A stretch of DNA of 64,000 nucleotides from Microcebus murinus (lineage: Eukaryota > Chordata > Mammalia > Primates > Cheirogaleidae), in NCBI RefSeq assembly GCF_040939455.1, contig NC_134109.1:29901501-29965500 (forward strand), given 5' to 3'. The notes under the pieces were generated by a model. The model saw nothing but the letters and a program-made list of their open reading frames with translations. It had not been told where the DNA came from and did not search any database. This document shows, one piece after another, positions 41,683-54,389 of this stretch (position 1 is its first letter; the number at the start of each line of letters is the position of its first letter). The position numbers were made by a program, and so were the translations under genes.

Positions 41683-43085
41683 GTAAGACAAAAACAGCAG
41701 ATAAGCTACAAAGGAAAACCTATCAGACAAATTGCAGACTTCTGAACTGAAACTCTATAAGCCAGAAGAACTATGGACCCATCCTCAATCTTCTAAAACA
41801 GAATAATGACCAACCTAGAATTTTTTACCCATCAAAACTAAGCTTTACTTATGAGGAAGAAATGAAGACCTTCCTGATAAGCAATCGCTGATGGAATTTG
41901 CGAAGACCAGAACTGCCCTGCAGGAAGTACTAAGACCTGCATTGTACACTGAACGGCACAATAGACACCCACCAAAGTAAAATCACTCAAGAGTTAAAGT
42001 CCAGAACCCTGATTCCACAATGGCTCAAAAGGTAAAACAAAACAATAAGAATTTATCCAACAGTATGAATAAAAATCTACCCCAAATATCAATTATCTCA
42101 ATAAATGTGAATGGCTTGAATTGTCCATTGAAGAGACATAGACTGGTTGAGTGGATAAAAAAACACAAGCCAAGTATCTGCTATCTCCAGGAAATATATC
42201 TTATCCACAAAGATGCTTCCAGACTCAAGGTGAAAGGTTGGAAAACAAACTTTCAGGCAAATGGAAACCAAAAGGAAGCTGGGATATACTCATATATCAG
42301 GTAATATGAACTTTGAAACAGCAAAAGTAAAGAAGGTCAATATATAATGGTGAAGGGAAAAATCCAACAAGAAGACATAACAATTCTTAATATTTATGCA
42401 CCTGATACAGAAGCACCCGGATACATAAAGCAAACCCTGTCTGAGCTATATTACATGATAAATAGTAATGCCATAGTAGCTCAGGATTTTAACACCTACT
42501 GACCTAACTGGACAGATCCTCCAAGCAGAAAATAAGCAAAGAAACAATAGATTTAAACCGAGCTCTAGAACAAATGGGTCTAACAGACATCTACAGAACA
42601 TTCCATCCTAATAAAGCTGAATATACATCCTTCTCATCAGCTCATGGAACTTTCTCTAAAATCAATCACATCCTATGCCACAAATCATATCCCAACAAAT
42701 TTTTTTTTTAATTATATTATGTATCTTCTCAGACAACAGTGGTATAAAATTAGAGATCAATTCCAACAGAAACACTCACCACTTCACAAAGTCATGGAAA
42801 TTAAACAATCTATTGTTGAATCACTATTGGGTCAAGGAGGAGATCCACATGGAAATCAAAAAATTCTTTGAACTAAATAACAGGAACACAAATTATCAAA
42901 ATCTGTGGGATACAGCAGAAGCATTCCTAAGAGGAAACTAATAGCATTAAATTCTCACATCAAAAAGACAGAACATTCACAAATCAACAACTAATAAACT
43001 GTCTCAAGGAAGTGGAAAAGCAAGAGCAAATCAATCCTAAACCTAGCAGAAGAAAAGAAATAACTAAGATCAGACCTTTTCTATT
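41683..43085 (+). mobile_element. Inverted 5' segment of the same L1 (twin-priming product)
   Basis: To the right of about 41682 the L1 flips to plus orientation. It begins with the C-terminal coding region of ORF1 ('gcagacttctgaactgaaac', 'ccatcaaaactaagctttac'), then the inter-ORF spacer, then the start of ORF2. It ends at about 43085 near 'agcagaagaaaagaaataac', the ORF2 position adjoining where the antisense part starts. Order, orientation and near-continuous coverage are the signature of twin priming during one insertion. Possible flanking duplication: cctttctac (left) and ccttttctat (right), imperfect. Confidence 0.85.
42020..42304 (+). pseudogene. L1 ORF2 endonuclease N-terminal fragment
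   Basis: A 94-codon plus frame whose latter part has the APE-type endonuclease start: SIISINVNGLNCPLKRHRL with the active-site asparagine, followed by SICYLQEIYL with the catalytic glutamate. It is truncated by a stop at 42304. Further endonuclease sequence follows in other frames (for example ITILNIYAPDTEAPGY near 42378), so the copy is a pseudogene. Confidence 0.85.
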
Positions 43086-44154
43086 TTTATAATCCTTGGA
43101 TTAAACCACCATGCCACTAATCAAGTTTTATTTGTTATAACATGCATCAAAATGACATGATGAATGTAGAAAAGAATCAACCCTACAACCCATGATTTAA
43201 ACACTTTTATGCAATCATAAATTAAAAAATGCACTTTTTCTTGTCACTTTTTAGATTAGTATTAATAAAAAATAATTCATATAAGCCCCAACACTTGAAG
43301 AACGAGAAGAGCCTGCAAGTATCCCAACTTTCACAAAAGGCTTTTCAACAGAAATATGCCATACTACATCATCAAAAATTAATATAAGCCTTGCAAAGAG
43401 CATTTGATAACCCATGATTAAACATTACAAACTGAAAAAAACTATTTCATCCTGTCCTGGCTAGTCATACACAGCAATATCTCCCTTACCAAGAAAACTC
43501 CACCTGACAAATTCTACTCACCACATCGCAGACAAGCAAAAAGAAAGCAGCAAAAGAGTTGGTAGACAAATTATATAACGAGAAAAAAAAACAAAACCTA
43601 CCAAAATTTAGAATTGCTCACCAGTATTCCCATAATTCTAAAAAATAGTAGAACATAAGTTGCAAGGCATATTGTTTACACAGCCTACAGACAATGCTCA
43701 GTGCACACACAGATTCACATCCGCAGACCCCTCATATCAAATTCATGGCCCCAGTTTGGAGAAGCACTAAAACAGATGTTACAGAGTTTATGTACTTTAC
43801 TTAGAGAAGAGCACTTGGGGCATTTACTGAGAGGCACTTCACTATTCTTTTTTAAACACAGTTCTACCAGGCTTATTCATAATCATTTCATAAAAGCAGT
43901 AAACCAGAAAGAGAACAGAAGTGGGACCGCTGCCAGAACCAGGCATGCCAACAGCAGAAAAGGAATTCTGAAAGAGACATAAGCAGCCTCTACCACCCCA
44001 ATAGTCCTTGAAAGCTTCCCTTTAATTCCAAATCCACATAACAATTACAGTTCATACAATGACCCCTGTTAGCAAGAAAAGATTGCATTCAGTGTACTTA
44101 AAATAAAGTGGTTAACAGAGAAAATTTAAATCTTGAAGAGGACACTTTATCTGA
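43086..44154. other. AT-rich single-copy sequence, no feature recognised
   Basis: Between the inverted L1 and an older L1 3' end. A 93-codon plus frame at 43701-43982 has no recognisable domain. Confidence 0.45.
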
Positions 44155-44995
44155 GGGTATTAAGAATGGCAAATGCATGAATGATGTTTGAAATCATTAG
44201 GCATTAGGGACACGCAAATAAATGCATGAAAAGATACTCCTATACACCTATCAAAATGGCTAAAATAAAAAAATACTGCCAATACCAAGTGGTGGCAAAA
44301 ATGGGAAACAAGAAGAACTCTTAAACATGGCTGGTGGGAATGCAAAATGATATGGCCGCTCTTCAAAGTGCTTTGGCAGTCTCTTGTAAAGAACTTAACC
44401 CTATGACTCAGAAACACACACCTGGGTATCTATGGTAGAGAAATGAAAACTTAAGTCCACATGCCTGAGTATCTATGGTAGAGAAATGAAAACTTAAGTT
44501 AACAGAAAAGCCTGGACACAAATGCTTATAGTAGCTCTTTCCATAATCACCACAAATGGGAAACACCCCAAGTGTCCTTCAACAAGCGACAGTATAAACA
44601 AATTGCCACATCCACACAATGGAACATCCAGCAATGAAAAGGAATGAACCGCTGCTATACATGACAACTTGGATAAATCTCAAGGCATGCTTAGTGAAAG
44701 CAGCCAGTCTTGAAAGATGACATACTGTAGGGCTCCATTTATATGACATCCTAATTCATTAAGTTTCTCAAAAAGAAAAAACTACAGAAATGGAGAACAC
44801 TTCAGTATGTGCCAGGGGTTATGGGTAGACAGAGGGGTGACGATAAAGGGATAGCATGAAGGATTTTGGAGAGGTTATAAAACTCTTCTGAATCTTTACT
44901 GTAGTGGAAGTTACAAGAATCCATACATGTGTTAAAATTCCTAGAACTGTACACATGTATGATAACTTAAAACTGTATATAATCATTTTAAAAGG
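44155..44995 (+). mobile_element. Old L1 3'-end fragment
   Basis: Forward L1M-type 3' region: 'atcaaaatggctaaaataaa', 'atggctggtgggaatgcaaa', 'cacaatggaacatccagcaa', 'tagggctccatttatatgac', 'acagaaatggagaacacttc'. A 43-base segment is tandemly duplicated at 44414-44499. All frames lost. Confidence 0.82.
44414..44499. repeat. 43-bp tandem duplication inside the L1 fragment
   Basis: Copies 44414-44456 and 44457-44499 share an identical 31-base core starting gtatctatggtagagaaatg. Differences are confined to the first dozen bases. This is a local duplication after or during decay of the L1. Confidence 0.85.
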
Positions 44996-45736
44996 ATTTT
45001 CCTTTCACTTTAACTCAGCATCATTATGCATATAAATAAAATGCTATGAAATGTGGCAAATTTGAAAAAAAATTTGCAACCACAAACTGACACATGACTG
45101 GTTCTAATAGGCTTCAAAGATAGAAAAATATATGCCATAAATAGCAACCATGGAGAGCTGGAGCAGCTATACCTTTGTTAGGCAAAACAGACTTTAAGAC
45201 AAAAAAGATATTCCTGGAGAAGAAAAAGGTCAATTTACAATGATAGAATTCAATTCATCAGCAAGACGTAATAACTATAAACATACATACAACCTAACAA
45301 GAGAGCTCCATAACAAATGAACAAAACTGAACAAAACTGAAAGAAGAGAGACAATTCATCAACAATTGAAGACCTTGACATCACACTCTAAATAACTGAC
45401 AGAACAACCAGACAAAAAATCAGCAAGGGTATAAATACTAGATAGCACTATTAACCATATTGACTGAACTGACGTCTATAGGACACTTCGTCCAACAACA
45501 GCAGAATGCACATTCCTTTTAAAGTCTAGGATAGACCACTTGCAATATCACAGAACAAGTATCAAATTTAGAAGGATTAAAATAATATGAAATAGGTTTG
45601 CTCGCAACAAAGAATTACAATCAATGACCAAAAGCAATGTGAGAAATCCCCAAATACTTGGAAATCAAACAATAATTTCCAAACAAACCATGAGTCAAAG
45701 AAAAAAAATCACAAGCAAAATTAAATATTAAATTGT

Positions 45737-45869
45737 TTTGTTTTTTTTTTTTAAGATAGGGTCTCACCATGTTACCCAGGCTGGTCTTGAACTCCTGAGC
45801 TCAAGCGATCCTCCCACCTCAGCCTCCCCAGTAACTGAGACTAAAGGCATGTGCCACCACACCTGGCTC
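45737..45869 (-). mobile_element. Free left Alu monomer (FLAM-like), antisense
   Basis: Antisense monomer with poly(T) at its left edge, 'aagatagggtctcaccatgt', 'acccaggctggtcttgaact', ending gccaccacacctggctc. Inserted in old L1 ORF2. This is the last Alu-derived element recognised in the window. Confidence 0.8.
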
Positions 45870-46067
45870 AAAATTAAGAAATATTTTAAACTGAATGGAA
45901 AACAAAAATACTACGTGTCAAAATTCATGGCATGTAGCTCTAACAGTGGCTACAGAGATTATAGCTTTAAACTTAAGCCTATGTTATAAAATAAGAAAGA
46001 TCTCAACTCATTTCTATTTTAAGAAACTAAAAAGTAAGCTAAACCAAAAAAAAAAAAGAAAATTATT

Positions 46068-46087
46068 AAAACACACACACACACACA
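46068..46087. repeat. (AC)n short microsatellite
   Basis: A short run of AC units between A-rich stretches in the old L1. Confidence 0.8.
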
Positions 46088-47040
46088 AAAACCTATTACC
46101 AAAATCAGGAATAAAAGAAGGAGCATCACTACTGACCCCAACGTAAAAGATTACAAGGAAATTATTAAAAACTATATGCCACCAAATTAGATAAGTTAGA
46201 TGAAATGGACAAATTCCTACAAAGACATAAATAACCAATAGTGACTTAAGAGGAAACAGAAAATCTGACAATACCAATAACAACAAACTGAATTAGTCAT
46301 TAAAAATCTTTCCACAAAGAAAATCCCAAGCCCCGATGGATTCACTGCAGAATTCCATCACACAGTTAAAGAAAAAATAATGCCAATTCTTCACAAACTC
46401 TTCCAAAAAATAAAAGAATAGAGAACACTTCCCAACTTATTTGAGGAATTCAATATTACCCCATACCAAAGCCAAAGGCATCACAAAAAAAGAAAACAAT
46501 GGACCAATATCCTTCAGTAATATGCAAACAAAAATTCTCAACTAAAAAATCCTCAATTAGTCAACTACATCCAGTAACATATAAAAAGAATTAGATACTC
46601 TGACCAAATGGGATTTATTTGGTCAGCAATGCAACTTTGGTTTAACATCTGAAAATCAATTATAATAACACAACATCCAAGAATCAATTAATTTAATACA
46701 ACACACTTAAAGGACAAAAAGCCACATGATCATATCAATATATGCAGAAATAGCACTTGACAAAAATTCAATACCACTCATGGTTTAAAAAGAAAAAAGA
46801 AAGAAATCTTCAGCAAATTAGGGAAAGTCCTCAATCTGATACAAGGCATTTGTACAAAACCTACAACCAACATTATATGCAATGGTTAAAGACAAAGCTT
46901 TCCCCCTAACACCAGGAACAAAACAAGGATGTCTACTTTCACCATTTCTATTCAACATTCTACTAGAGGTTCTAGCTGCTACAATAATGCATAAATAAAG
47001 GCATCCAAACTGGAAAGGAAAGTGTAAAACTGAAAGCATT

Positions 47041-48794
47041 TTAAAGTCTCAATTTTCTAGATTTTCAATACCTCCCACCACCACCCCACACACATACACT
47101 ACCCAATCAGAGAACTCATGTTTAAAAGCAAAAGCTGGTGTGCTAACTATACAGTAAATACTAAAGTGTGCATTCCCATCAGCCTGGGCTACCAACATTA
47201 TCAGGAGTACAAAGTTCTTCCATAAAATAAACAAAAAGTTGAATCTATCAATTTAAAGACTAACAGAAGAATGTACTTGCTGAATTAAATTTTATTCATC
47301 TTAAAATGTCTGACCATGTTGTCCAAGAACAGCCACATCTTAATTTTGTCTTAATCCATTTGAATAAGTGTATAGACTTTAAAATATTAGCTTCACTCCT
47401 AACAGAACACGCATAACCTCTGTTCTACTGACTGTTTTAGATGGGAAACAATAAGCCAAGTTTCCAAAGTGAGTTACATACTCTGATGAGGACAGCTTTC
47501 ATAGTGAAATTCTGTCAAAACACTTTTCTGAGTCGATATTATGCACTTGTGGAAATATAACAAAGTCTCCTCTGTCACCCTGGTTAACCAATTTAATTAT
47601 TTCACTAGTCCCTAGAAGTCACATACATTTAAAAAAGTATAACTTGGTATTTTTCACAAACACAGCAGTAGAAAAAGACCTAGCATCTGCCCAAGTAGTT
47701 GTTTAATAACTACTTTTGCAGGGAGGGTTAAAGGGGCAGGCATCATAAACTTGCTCTTGATGGAAACTGAGATGGAAATTGGAGAACAACACAGAAGTTA
47801 AGGAGATCCCAAACCCTGCCTTCCAGGACAACAAAAAAGGATATAAATGTATGAAAATACCATTCACTTCCCTCAAAGAGAAAATAAAGAAATTTACCTT
47901 AAGCTTTAGGAGTACAATTAAAGCCACTTCCAGACACATATACAAAGCAGGTAACCAGCTGGGGGAAGCTTAGTAACCAGAGGTAGTGAGAGGAAAAGCA
48001 CACTTCAGCATTTACCCACAACCCAGGGTCACTAGGCCAAAGGAGGAATTGGTTCCTCAAACGCTTTCCTCAGGAGACTGGCTTTCACACAAGAACATTT
48101 AGACCATAAAAGAGCTAATGCGTGGGCCTGGTCCTGTTCCACACTCTTCAAGTCTGAACCAGAGAACAGAGATCGTTTATAGCCAGAGTTTATATTAACG
48201 GGATCTACATCTAAGGACAAAACTGCTCTCAGCCTCAACAGATGTTCACACCATTAACTAGCTCTATCCGTCAAACTCTTTCAAAGATTTATCTTCAATA
48301 AAAGGAATACACTGAAAATGTCACCTACAAACCCTACCTCTTGCTGCTGATTCTTTTTTTAATAAAACATCATGTCGATCCTCTATACTGTTGGAAAAAC
48401 ACAGTTATATTGAAATTTAAAACTTCTGAACTAGTAAAACCAGCGCTATGTTCCTAAATGCTCTCCTGCCTCCTCTCCCCATGAAACTTCAAGCAATCCA
48501 CATTTGCTCCTTGCTGCCGAATCCTTTCTATAGCTGTGCCATCAGGCTTCTAGCACAAAAAATTAAGCTAATACACCACTTCTTTGAACTCAGCCCTGCT
48601 AGTAGTCAGCATTTCCCAAAATAGCCAAACAAAGACTTTCTTGTCCAGGACGAGGGTCTGGGCAGATGCTGGCTGCCTTGATCACCGGCCCTCAGACAGG
48701 TTCACATACAGCCAGGCTGCGGGGTGGCAGAGCGGGGAAGGTGCTGACAGACCTGGGTTAGCAGGAAACAGAAGAGCCACCGGTCGGTCCGTTC
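47041..48794. other. Single-copy sequence; GC-richer end at 48640-48800
   Basis: No repeat recognised. The last 160 bases have about eight CpGs (ggacgagg, accggcc, gcggggtgg, ccaccggtcggtccgttc) and underlie the first half of a 180-codon plus frame (48584-49126). That frame runs on through two L2 fragments and has no recognised domain, so it is not called as a gene. Confidence 0.4.
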
Positions 48795-48910
48795 AGAAAT
48801 ATTTATCGAGCACTTTCTCTGTGTCAAGCTCTGCCCCAGGTTATGGGCACACAGAGGTGAACGATACAAAACGATGGCCCTCAGGAAGCCTACGTTCTAG
48901 CTGGGGAGGA
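48795..48910 (-). mobile_element. L2 LINE 3' end, antisense
   Basis: Complement of the L2 3' terminus: 'cagaaatatttatcgagcac', 'tttctctgtgtcaagctctg', 'ccctcaggaagcctacgttc' and tagctgggg. Oriented opposite to the L2 fragment that follows. Confidence 0.72.
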
Positions 48911-49009
48911 GTACTTACTAAGGGTCACCCAAATGCAAAAAAAGAAAAAGCCCACTCTAGTTTGGGGAGGGAAAGTAGCCAGCCCCTTTGCACCCCAGAA
49001 AAACACCAC

Positions 49010-49690
49010 ATACCTGATCTCCCTGCAACACACCCTTGCCTAAAGCCACTAAATGGCTTCACACTCCACTCAGAACAAAATTTAAAACTCCTGACAGGGT
49101 TTAAAGGCCCCTATATGACAACCTAGCAAATCTTTCCACCTTTTCAGACACTTCACTTGTCTCCCCAGTTACTGTGCTCCGGCTACACACACGCCTTTAA
49201 GTGCCCCAAACGCACCCAGCTTTGCCATCAGGGACAGGGGTCTGCCTGAAACATTTTCCCACCTCCCAAGTCCCAATGTTGTTAATTCCTACTCACCTTT
49301 GTCAGAAGTACTTTCTGCCACCGCCCTTCCTCCTCCTCTCCCACCCTTACACCACACACATCCTGGTAAATTCAAATATCTCCAAAGAATATGCTTTCTT
49401 GTACAATTCATTGAAAATGCAGCCCAAAACCCCCAAATCTTGCTTCTTTTTCTTTTTAAACAAAACATCAGGTTGCTCCTTACTACTACTGGAAAGACAC
49501 GGTTATTTGCTCCCAGAGCATTTACTACTGTTTGCATATTTATTTACTTGTGTGATCATATACTATTTGTTTCATGTCTCCTTCACTGAGACTTAACTTA
49601 CATGAAGATAAGTACGGTGTTCAGTTTGGAAAAACACAATGTCCCCAGAGCCCAGGATGATGCCTGACACATAAAAGGGGACCAAGGGGG
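49010..49690 (+). mobile_element. L2 LINE 3' region
   Basis: Forward L2 wording: 'actaaatggcttcacactcc' with actcagaacaaaattt, 'gttactgtgctccggctaca', 'gacacttcacttgtctcccc', and finally 'tccccagagcccaggatgat' with gcctgacacataaa. Highly diverged, with some intervening non-matching sequence. Confidence 0.7.
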
Positions 49691-52600
49691 AAAAACACAA
49701 ATGAATGATGATCATTCATTCAACTTCAGAGAACTGAACCCAAAATAGCTCTGAGTTTTCAAGAGCCACATTTAGTTTTCCTTGAGTGTTCTGCTGTACT
49801 GAAGGCTTTACTGAAAGACAAAATTAATACTGATGAAGAGACTGCTGAAAATCAGCTAGTACTTGACACTTCCTTTCAAATGAGTTAGAAATATATTAAT
49901 ATGTGAATTAGATTTCTTTTTGTTTTTAAACATGGATGTCCTGTCTGTTTGAAGGGAGGATTCTGCAGATTAAAAAGGGTATCTTAACTACTTAAGCATT
50001 CCTACAAAGCACTATAAAACTATTAAGACATTATAAACATCATTGCTACTAAGTTAAATGAGCAAACTTCCCAGTATCGGGAACAACCATTTTCATTCCT
50101 ATGAAACTACTAACTTTGAAAATGTTCTCCACAACATATGTACAATAACAGGTAGCTAATACCTAAGGTCACCTTTTTAAAGAAATTCTACTTACAGATT
50201 CAGCGTTTATGTTATGATGAAAAATGACTATTATAGCAATTATTTTGCTTTTGTTCAAATAGGTATGCAACAAAGAAAAAAATCATAACTGCCTCCACAA
50301 ATGTTTCAAACAATGTCACTATATGACATTTCTACCCAAATTGGTATGGCACAGTAATCTTTGGAGATGTCCAAACATTAGTCAGGCAATGCAAACATAT
50401 TCACAGTAGCCCTCTGTCAGAACCACATCAATTATTAGAATAACACTGACAATATATCCTCTTAAAAAGAAAATGCAAGTAAAAAACTCATGTTTTCTCT
50501 TTTTAGAAAAATACTTGTTTTGATGTAAAAAGTAGCATTATAGACACAGTTGGGTCACAAAATAATATATAATTTTGTGTTGCTGAAAGCACCAAAAAGA
50601 CATAAGGTTAAACACTGACATTAGCCTGAAGGAAACTATTATACAAAGGTGTTGGTGAAGATGATAATCATTAAGACTACAAGAAAAGTGGTATCCAGAA
50701 ATAAATATATGTTTTCCTACATAAAAAGAAATGCTTGTTTTGCACTGTTAAATCATGAAGAAAAAAAAAATCACCCTTCAAGTTTATTTTCTAAATAAAG
50801 TCAAGATAAGTAAAGTAATTACTTTAAGCTTACCATTTTGTTACAATCTTAGTCAAAATTTTAGGCAGTAACTCAAATACATTTATGCAAGCTCAATATA
50901 TGTTCACTTCTCTGATCATTAAAAAGTTAGCAATAAATTTCTCCCCAACCCCAATGTTACCCTAATAACGTTTCTGTTTAACACATTCTATGTAAATCTT
51001 ACACTTGGGTGTGATTAATGAGGCTTGGAAAGAATTACTCCATATTTTGATAACTGATTATTCACTTGCATGATAAGTAACGTTAAGTTACATCATCTAA
51101 AAAACTGACTTCTAGCCCCAGGCGAGAGTTGGCACTAGTTGTATCTTTAGGGTTAACAACATTTACACTGTCCCCTGAGGAAAAATTCCTGACTCACCTA
51201 AATAAAACTGAAGAATGTATCAATACAATGGTCTTATTACCTTGAAATTATGCTGTTAGATTTTCTTTCCATGTTCTCTAACCTTTCTCAGTCAAACTGG
51301 AAAGCATCCAAAAGAATTAGTGTGGAGAAGTCAGATTCAATTTCATAATGAATAATTTCTTGTCTTCCCACGAATTTACTGGAAGGAATGAGCATGGACT
51401 GAAGAAACTGAGGCATGGCACAAAGGACTAGGTCCCAAGAGACAGGCACACTGGCTTCACCTAGCCTCAAATGCATACTGTCTTTCAGAGTCCAAAACAG
51501 AGCTGTGAGAATTACAAGAGCTAGCCTATCAGATCCCCAAGCCCCAAAGGTACCAGAGGTCAGTTTTCTAAAGGCAATGTCTATTTTTAAACTAATATAA
51601 GTTGGGCTCTAAATTTGACCTGCATTTAAATTATCATCTGAGGAGGAATGTCCGGCTGGACTCTTTAAACAGTTTAAGTTGCTTGAGGAAGGGCCCAAAC
51701 AAAGTCCATTTTATACGCAACAGACAAAGCCTTCTCTGAGCAACTGGCGTCCTCCACAGAGAAAGGAGGAGCAGCAGCTGGGAAGAAGGAGCCACCCTGC
51801 CGCTGAGGGGCCCGGCGCTCACTTCTTCACAGGACCGATAAAAGCAGGCCATTCTCCACACTAAGATGGTTTGAGAAGACCGATTTCCGATCGCTTGGTA
51901 CAAGAGAATGAGCATATTTTGTGACTAACAGAGCATATTTTCAATGGCGTGCAGAGTACATGAATACCATCGAGAAGAAGATGCCAACAAAAACCTACAG
52001 TATTTTTAAGCTTCCTCACAGTACACTTCTCTTCAGAAAGTACAAGTTTACAAGGCCACTGACAATGGCCTCACTGACAAAAAAGCCTCACTGACAATGA
52101 AGAGTTTTCTTTTGAAAATTTGTGTTCAGAAACAAAGAGATAAAAGAAAGCCATGAATTTCCTATCACGACACCTCTTAAATAATCATGGCACCAACTGA
52201 TGATAATTTTGGAAAATTTTTATCAACCTCATTTTTTGAGGAAGCCTCCAAACACTCAGAACTTTCACACTATTTTAATGATTATCTTTTAAGAGTACTT
52301 ACCATAGTGGTATAAAGTTGGCACTATCATACTGTACTATTTAGGTAATTATGTCCTATCAACTGTAGATAGGATAATGACTCTGTCCTATCACTTTTAA
52401 TATCCACATTAGGAAAATCACTGCCAGGACAGAGGTGACAAATTAAAACAAATACATCTCTGGAAAAGCGTCTATAAATACAGAACTGCATACATTATAT
52501 ATCTATTCCTTCAAACTAAAATAACAGCAATTCAGAAAAACCCACTTAAATAAAGTAAACTATTAATAATCAGTAATGAAAGTAAAAATACCAGGCATGT

Positions 52601-52984
52601 CCACTTGTACATGTCACACACAAAGCCTTGTCTTCTTCTCTCATTAGCCTGCAATTCTGGCCCAGCCCACCACACCTAAGGATCCGCCAACACACCGATT
52701 CAGAGGGCAGGGCAAACCCATCCTGACCCTGCAGAGGCTATGCATTCACCTCTAATGCTGTTTCGCCTCGTTATTAATAGCCGGAGTCCGGTGTCTCAAA
52801 TGTGTGAATATAAACAAGTTTGTAAAATCTCTGAAGTGCTTAAGGAACAGCACTTACCTTCCATAAAGAGAACTTAATGTTCTTAAAGAAGAAACAAAAC
52901 AAAACATAAACATCAGCAGTCCCTTCTGTGCTCACTCCTTTAATCCATCACTTAAGCACTCACACATCGAGGGTGAGGTGTGTA
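49691..52984. other. Single-copy sequence; possible conserved patch at 52640-52860
   Basis: No repeat is recognised in 3.3 kb. 52640-52860 is GC-richer, repeat-free and CpG-containing (gatccgcc, caccgatt, tttcgcctcg, agccggagtccggtg). It could be a conserved noncoding element; no exon is identified. Confidence 0.4.
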
Positions 52985-53110
52985 TGTATGTATTTGTCTG
53001 TCCCCACAACCACCCTGGAAAAATCTAAAGGCAAAGGACTGCTCTTGCTCACTTTTGCAGCTCCAGAACCCAGCACATAGCAGATATTCAAGTGTTAAAT
53101 GAACAACTTG
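52985..53110 (+). mobile_element. L2 LINE 3' end
   Basis: Forward L2 terminus: 'aaaggcaaaggactgctctt', 'gctccagaacccagcacata' with gcagatattcaagtgttaaatga. Confidence 0.65.
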
Positions 53111-53384
53111 AGCAAATGAATACAGAAGAACTCCTTAAATTCAGTCTTCCAGTGACAGATAATTCTACAGTTCTGAGTCAGGCCATGGAACCTGCATGAT
53201 GAGGTCCAGCCAATTCAACATAACGAAGCATGATGAAAAACTGTCACTCTCCGCTGAACTCAGATGCCTCACTTTCTACCTGTGGGACCTATAGACCCCA
53301 CTACCTTATGACCCCAAAGGCTGAGGAGGGTGAAAGTAGACACTGTAGAGCTCTGGTCTGGTCTTTCTTTCTCCTCTTCCTGCT

Positions 53385-53540
53385 CACCATTCACACTCAC
53401 TCATTCATCACACATGTACTGAGTAACTACCTCGCACAACACACCATGCATGGATGCCAGAAATAGCTTTAACAAACGAAGTGCAACCACTGCCCTCAAA
53501 GAATTTATTGTTGAGAAAAGCACAGAAGTAATTACAATGC
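53385..53540 (-). mobile_element. L2 LINE 3' end, antisense
   Basis: Complement of an L2 3' end: 'tcattcatcacacatgtact' with gagtaactacc, 'ccatgcatggatgccag', and 'accactgccctcaaagaatt'. Confidence 0.6.
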
Positions 53541-53549
53541 AATGTGAAA

Positions 53550-53700
53550 AAATTCTGGATATACATAATGCGTGCTTATTATCAGGAGGCAGGCACTGCA
53601 GGGAGTGCTTTACCTGGACTATCTCATTTACTCCACATCATCCCCGCTTATTTCTTCTCTGCAAGAAGTAAGTGCCCAGTAGGAGCACCTAAGCCACCAT
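53550..53700 (+). mobile_element. MIR SINE
   Basis: MIR core: 'gcgtgcttattatcaggagg' with caggcactgcaggg, 'agtgctttacctggactatc' with tcatttactccacatcatcc. Confidence 0.65.
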
Positions 53701-54389
53701 AAACCAGCCAGGAGGCGATGGGGCGGGGAGGGAAGACAGCATGCATATGATGAAAAAGGCCGAACAGAAGAACTGAAACCTGAAGATCAAAAGAATTTTT
53801 CCAGGTTGAACATGATACACAGAACTTTTCATGCAAAGAAATAACCAGGCAGAAAAATCCAACCACAGCACATCAGAAGATCATGGCAGAATTTGGTACT
53901 AGATCAGTGAGTATAGTGAACCAAAGCAGTTCTTAGCATGTGAGGTGTGGCGCTTTCAAGAGTTATTAATATACATAAAGGGGCTCTCGGACAAAGACAG
54001 ACCTGATAATTTTTCGTAAAACACGTGTCTTCTAAAACATGTGTCTTCAGGAGAGGCATGAAAGAATTTCTTAACCTGTATCATGTAATATCAATCCTAT
54101 TCTGTTTTTAAACCCAGATTAATATGTATAGTTTTATAAGATTATTTATTGAAGAGTAATAAAAGTATATTAAGAATTTAACAAAAGCATAGAAAATGAC
54201 CTGTGAAACAATTTGTCTAAAGCTGAAATATTTCTTTAAAATAGCCCTAAATAACCCACTTCCCTCAAAATTTTGGAAAGTTGGTTAGACAGATTCATGA
54301 CTTAAAAAAATAAATGTATCTGATGGCAGAGAGTCAACTTTTTCAAACTCAATTTCCAACCCCCTTCCCCTCCTCTGTAGCAATAGAAA
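53701..54389. other. Single-copy sequence, no feature recognised
   Basis: Nothing recognised. A near-duplicate 'aaaacacgtgtcttctaaaa' with catgtgtcttcagg occurs at about 54018-54050. Confidence 0.4.

Larger units (their letters stand above)
45140..47040 (+). mobile_element. Old L1 ORF2 fragment
   Basis: Forward ORF2 debris: 'ggcaaaacagactttaagac', 'caacagcagaatgcacattc', 'cacttgcaatatcacagaac', 'aatcccaagccccgatggat' (the region encoding PSPDGF of the RT domain), and 'aacaaggatgtctactttca'. It runs from the endonuclease region to mid-RT. Split by a FLAM at 45737-45869 and full of stops. Confidence 0.82.

Noticed and set aside
46818..47039. Minus-strand frame of 73 codons
   Set aside because: It is antisense to old L1 ORF2 sequence.
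48584..49126. A 180-codon plus-strand frame, the longest in the window
   Set aside because: It runs through an antisense L2 end and a sense L2 fragment, has no recognisable domain, and its translation changes character at the repeat boundaries. Treated as chance openness.
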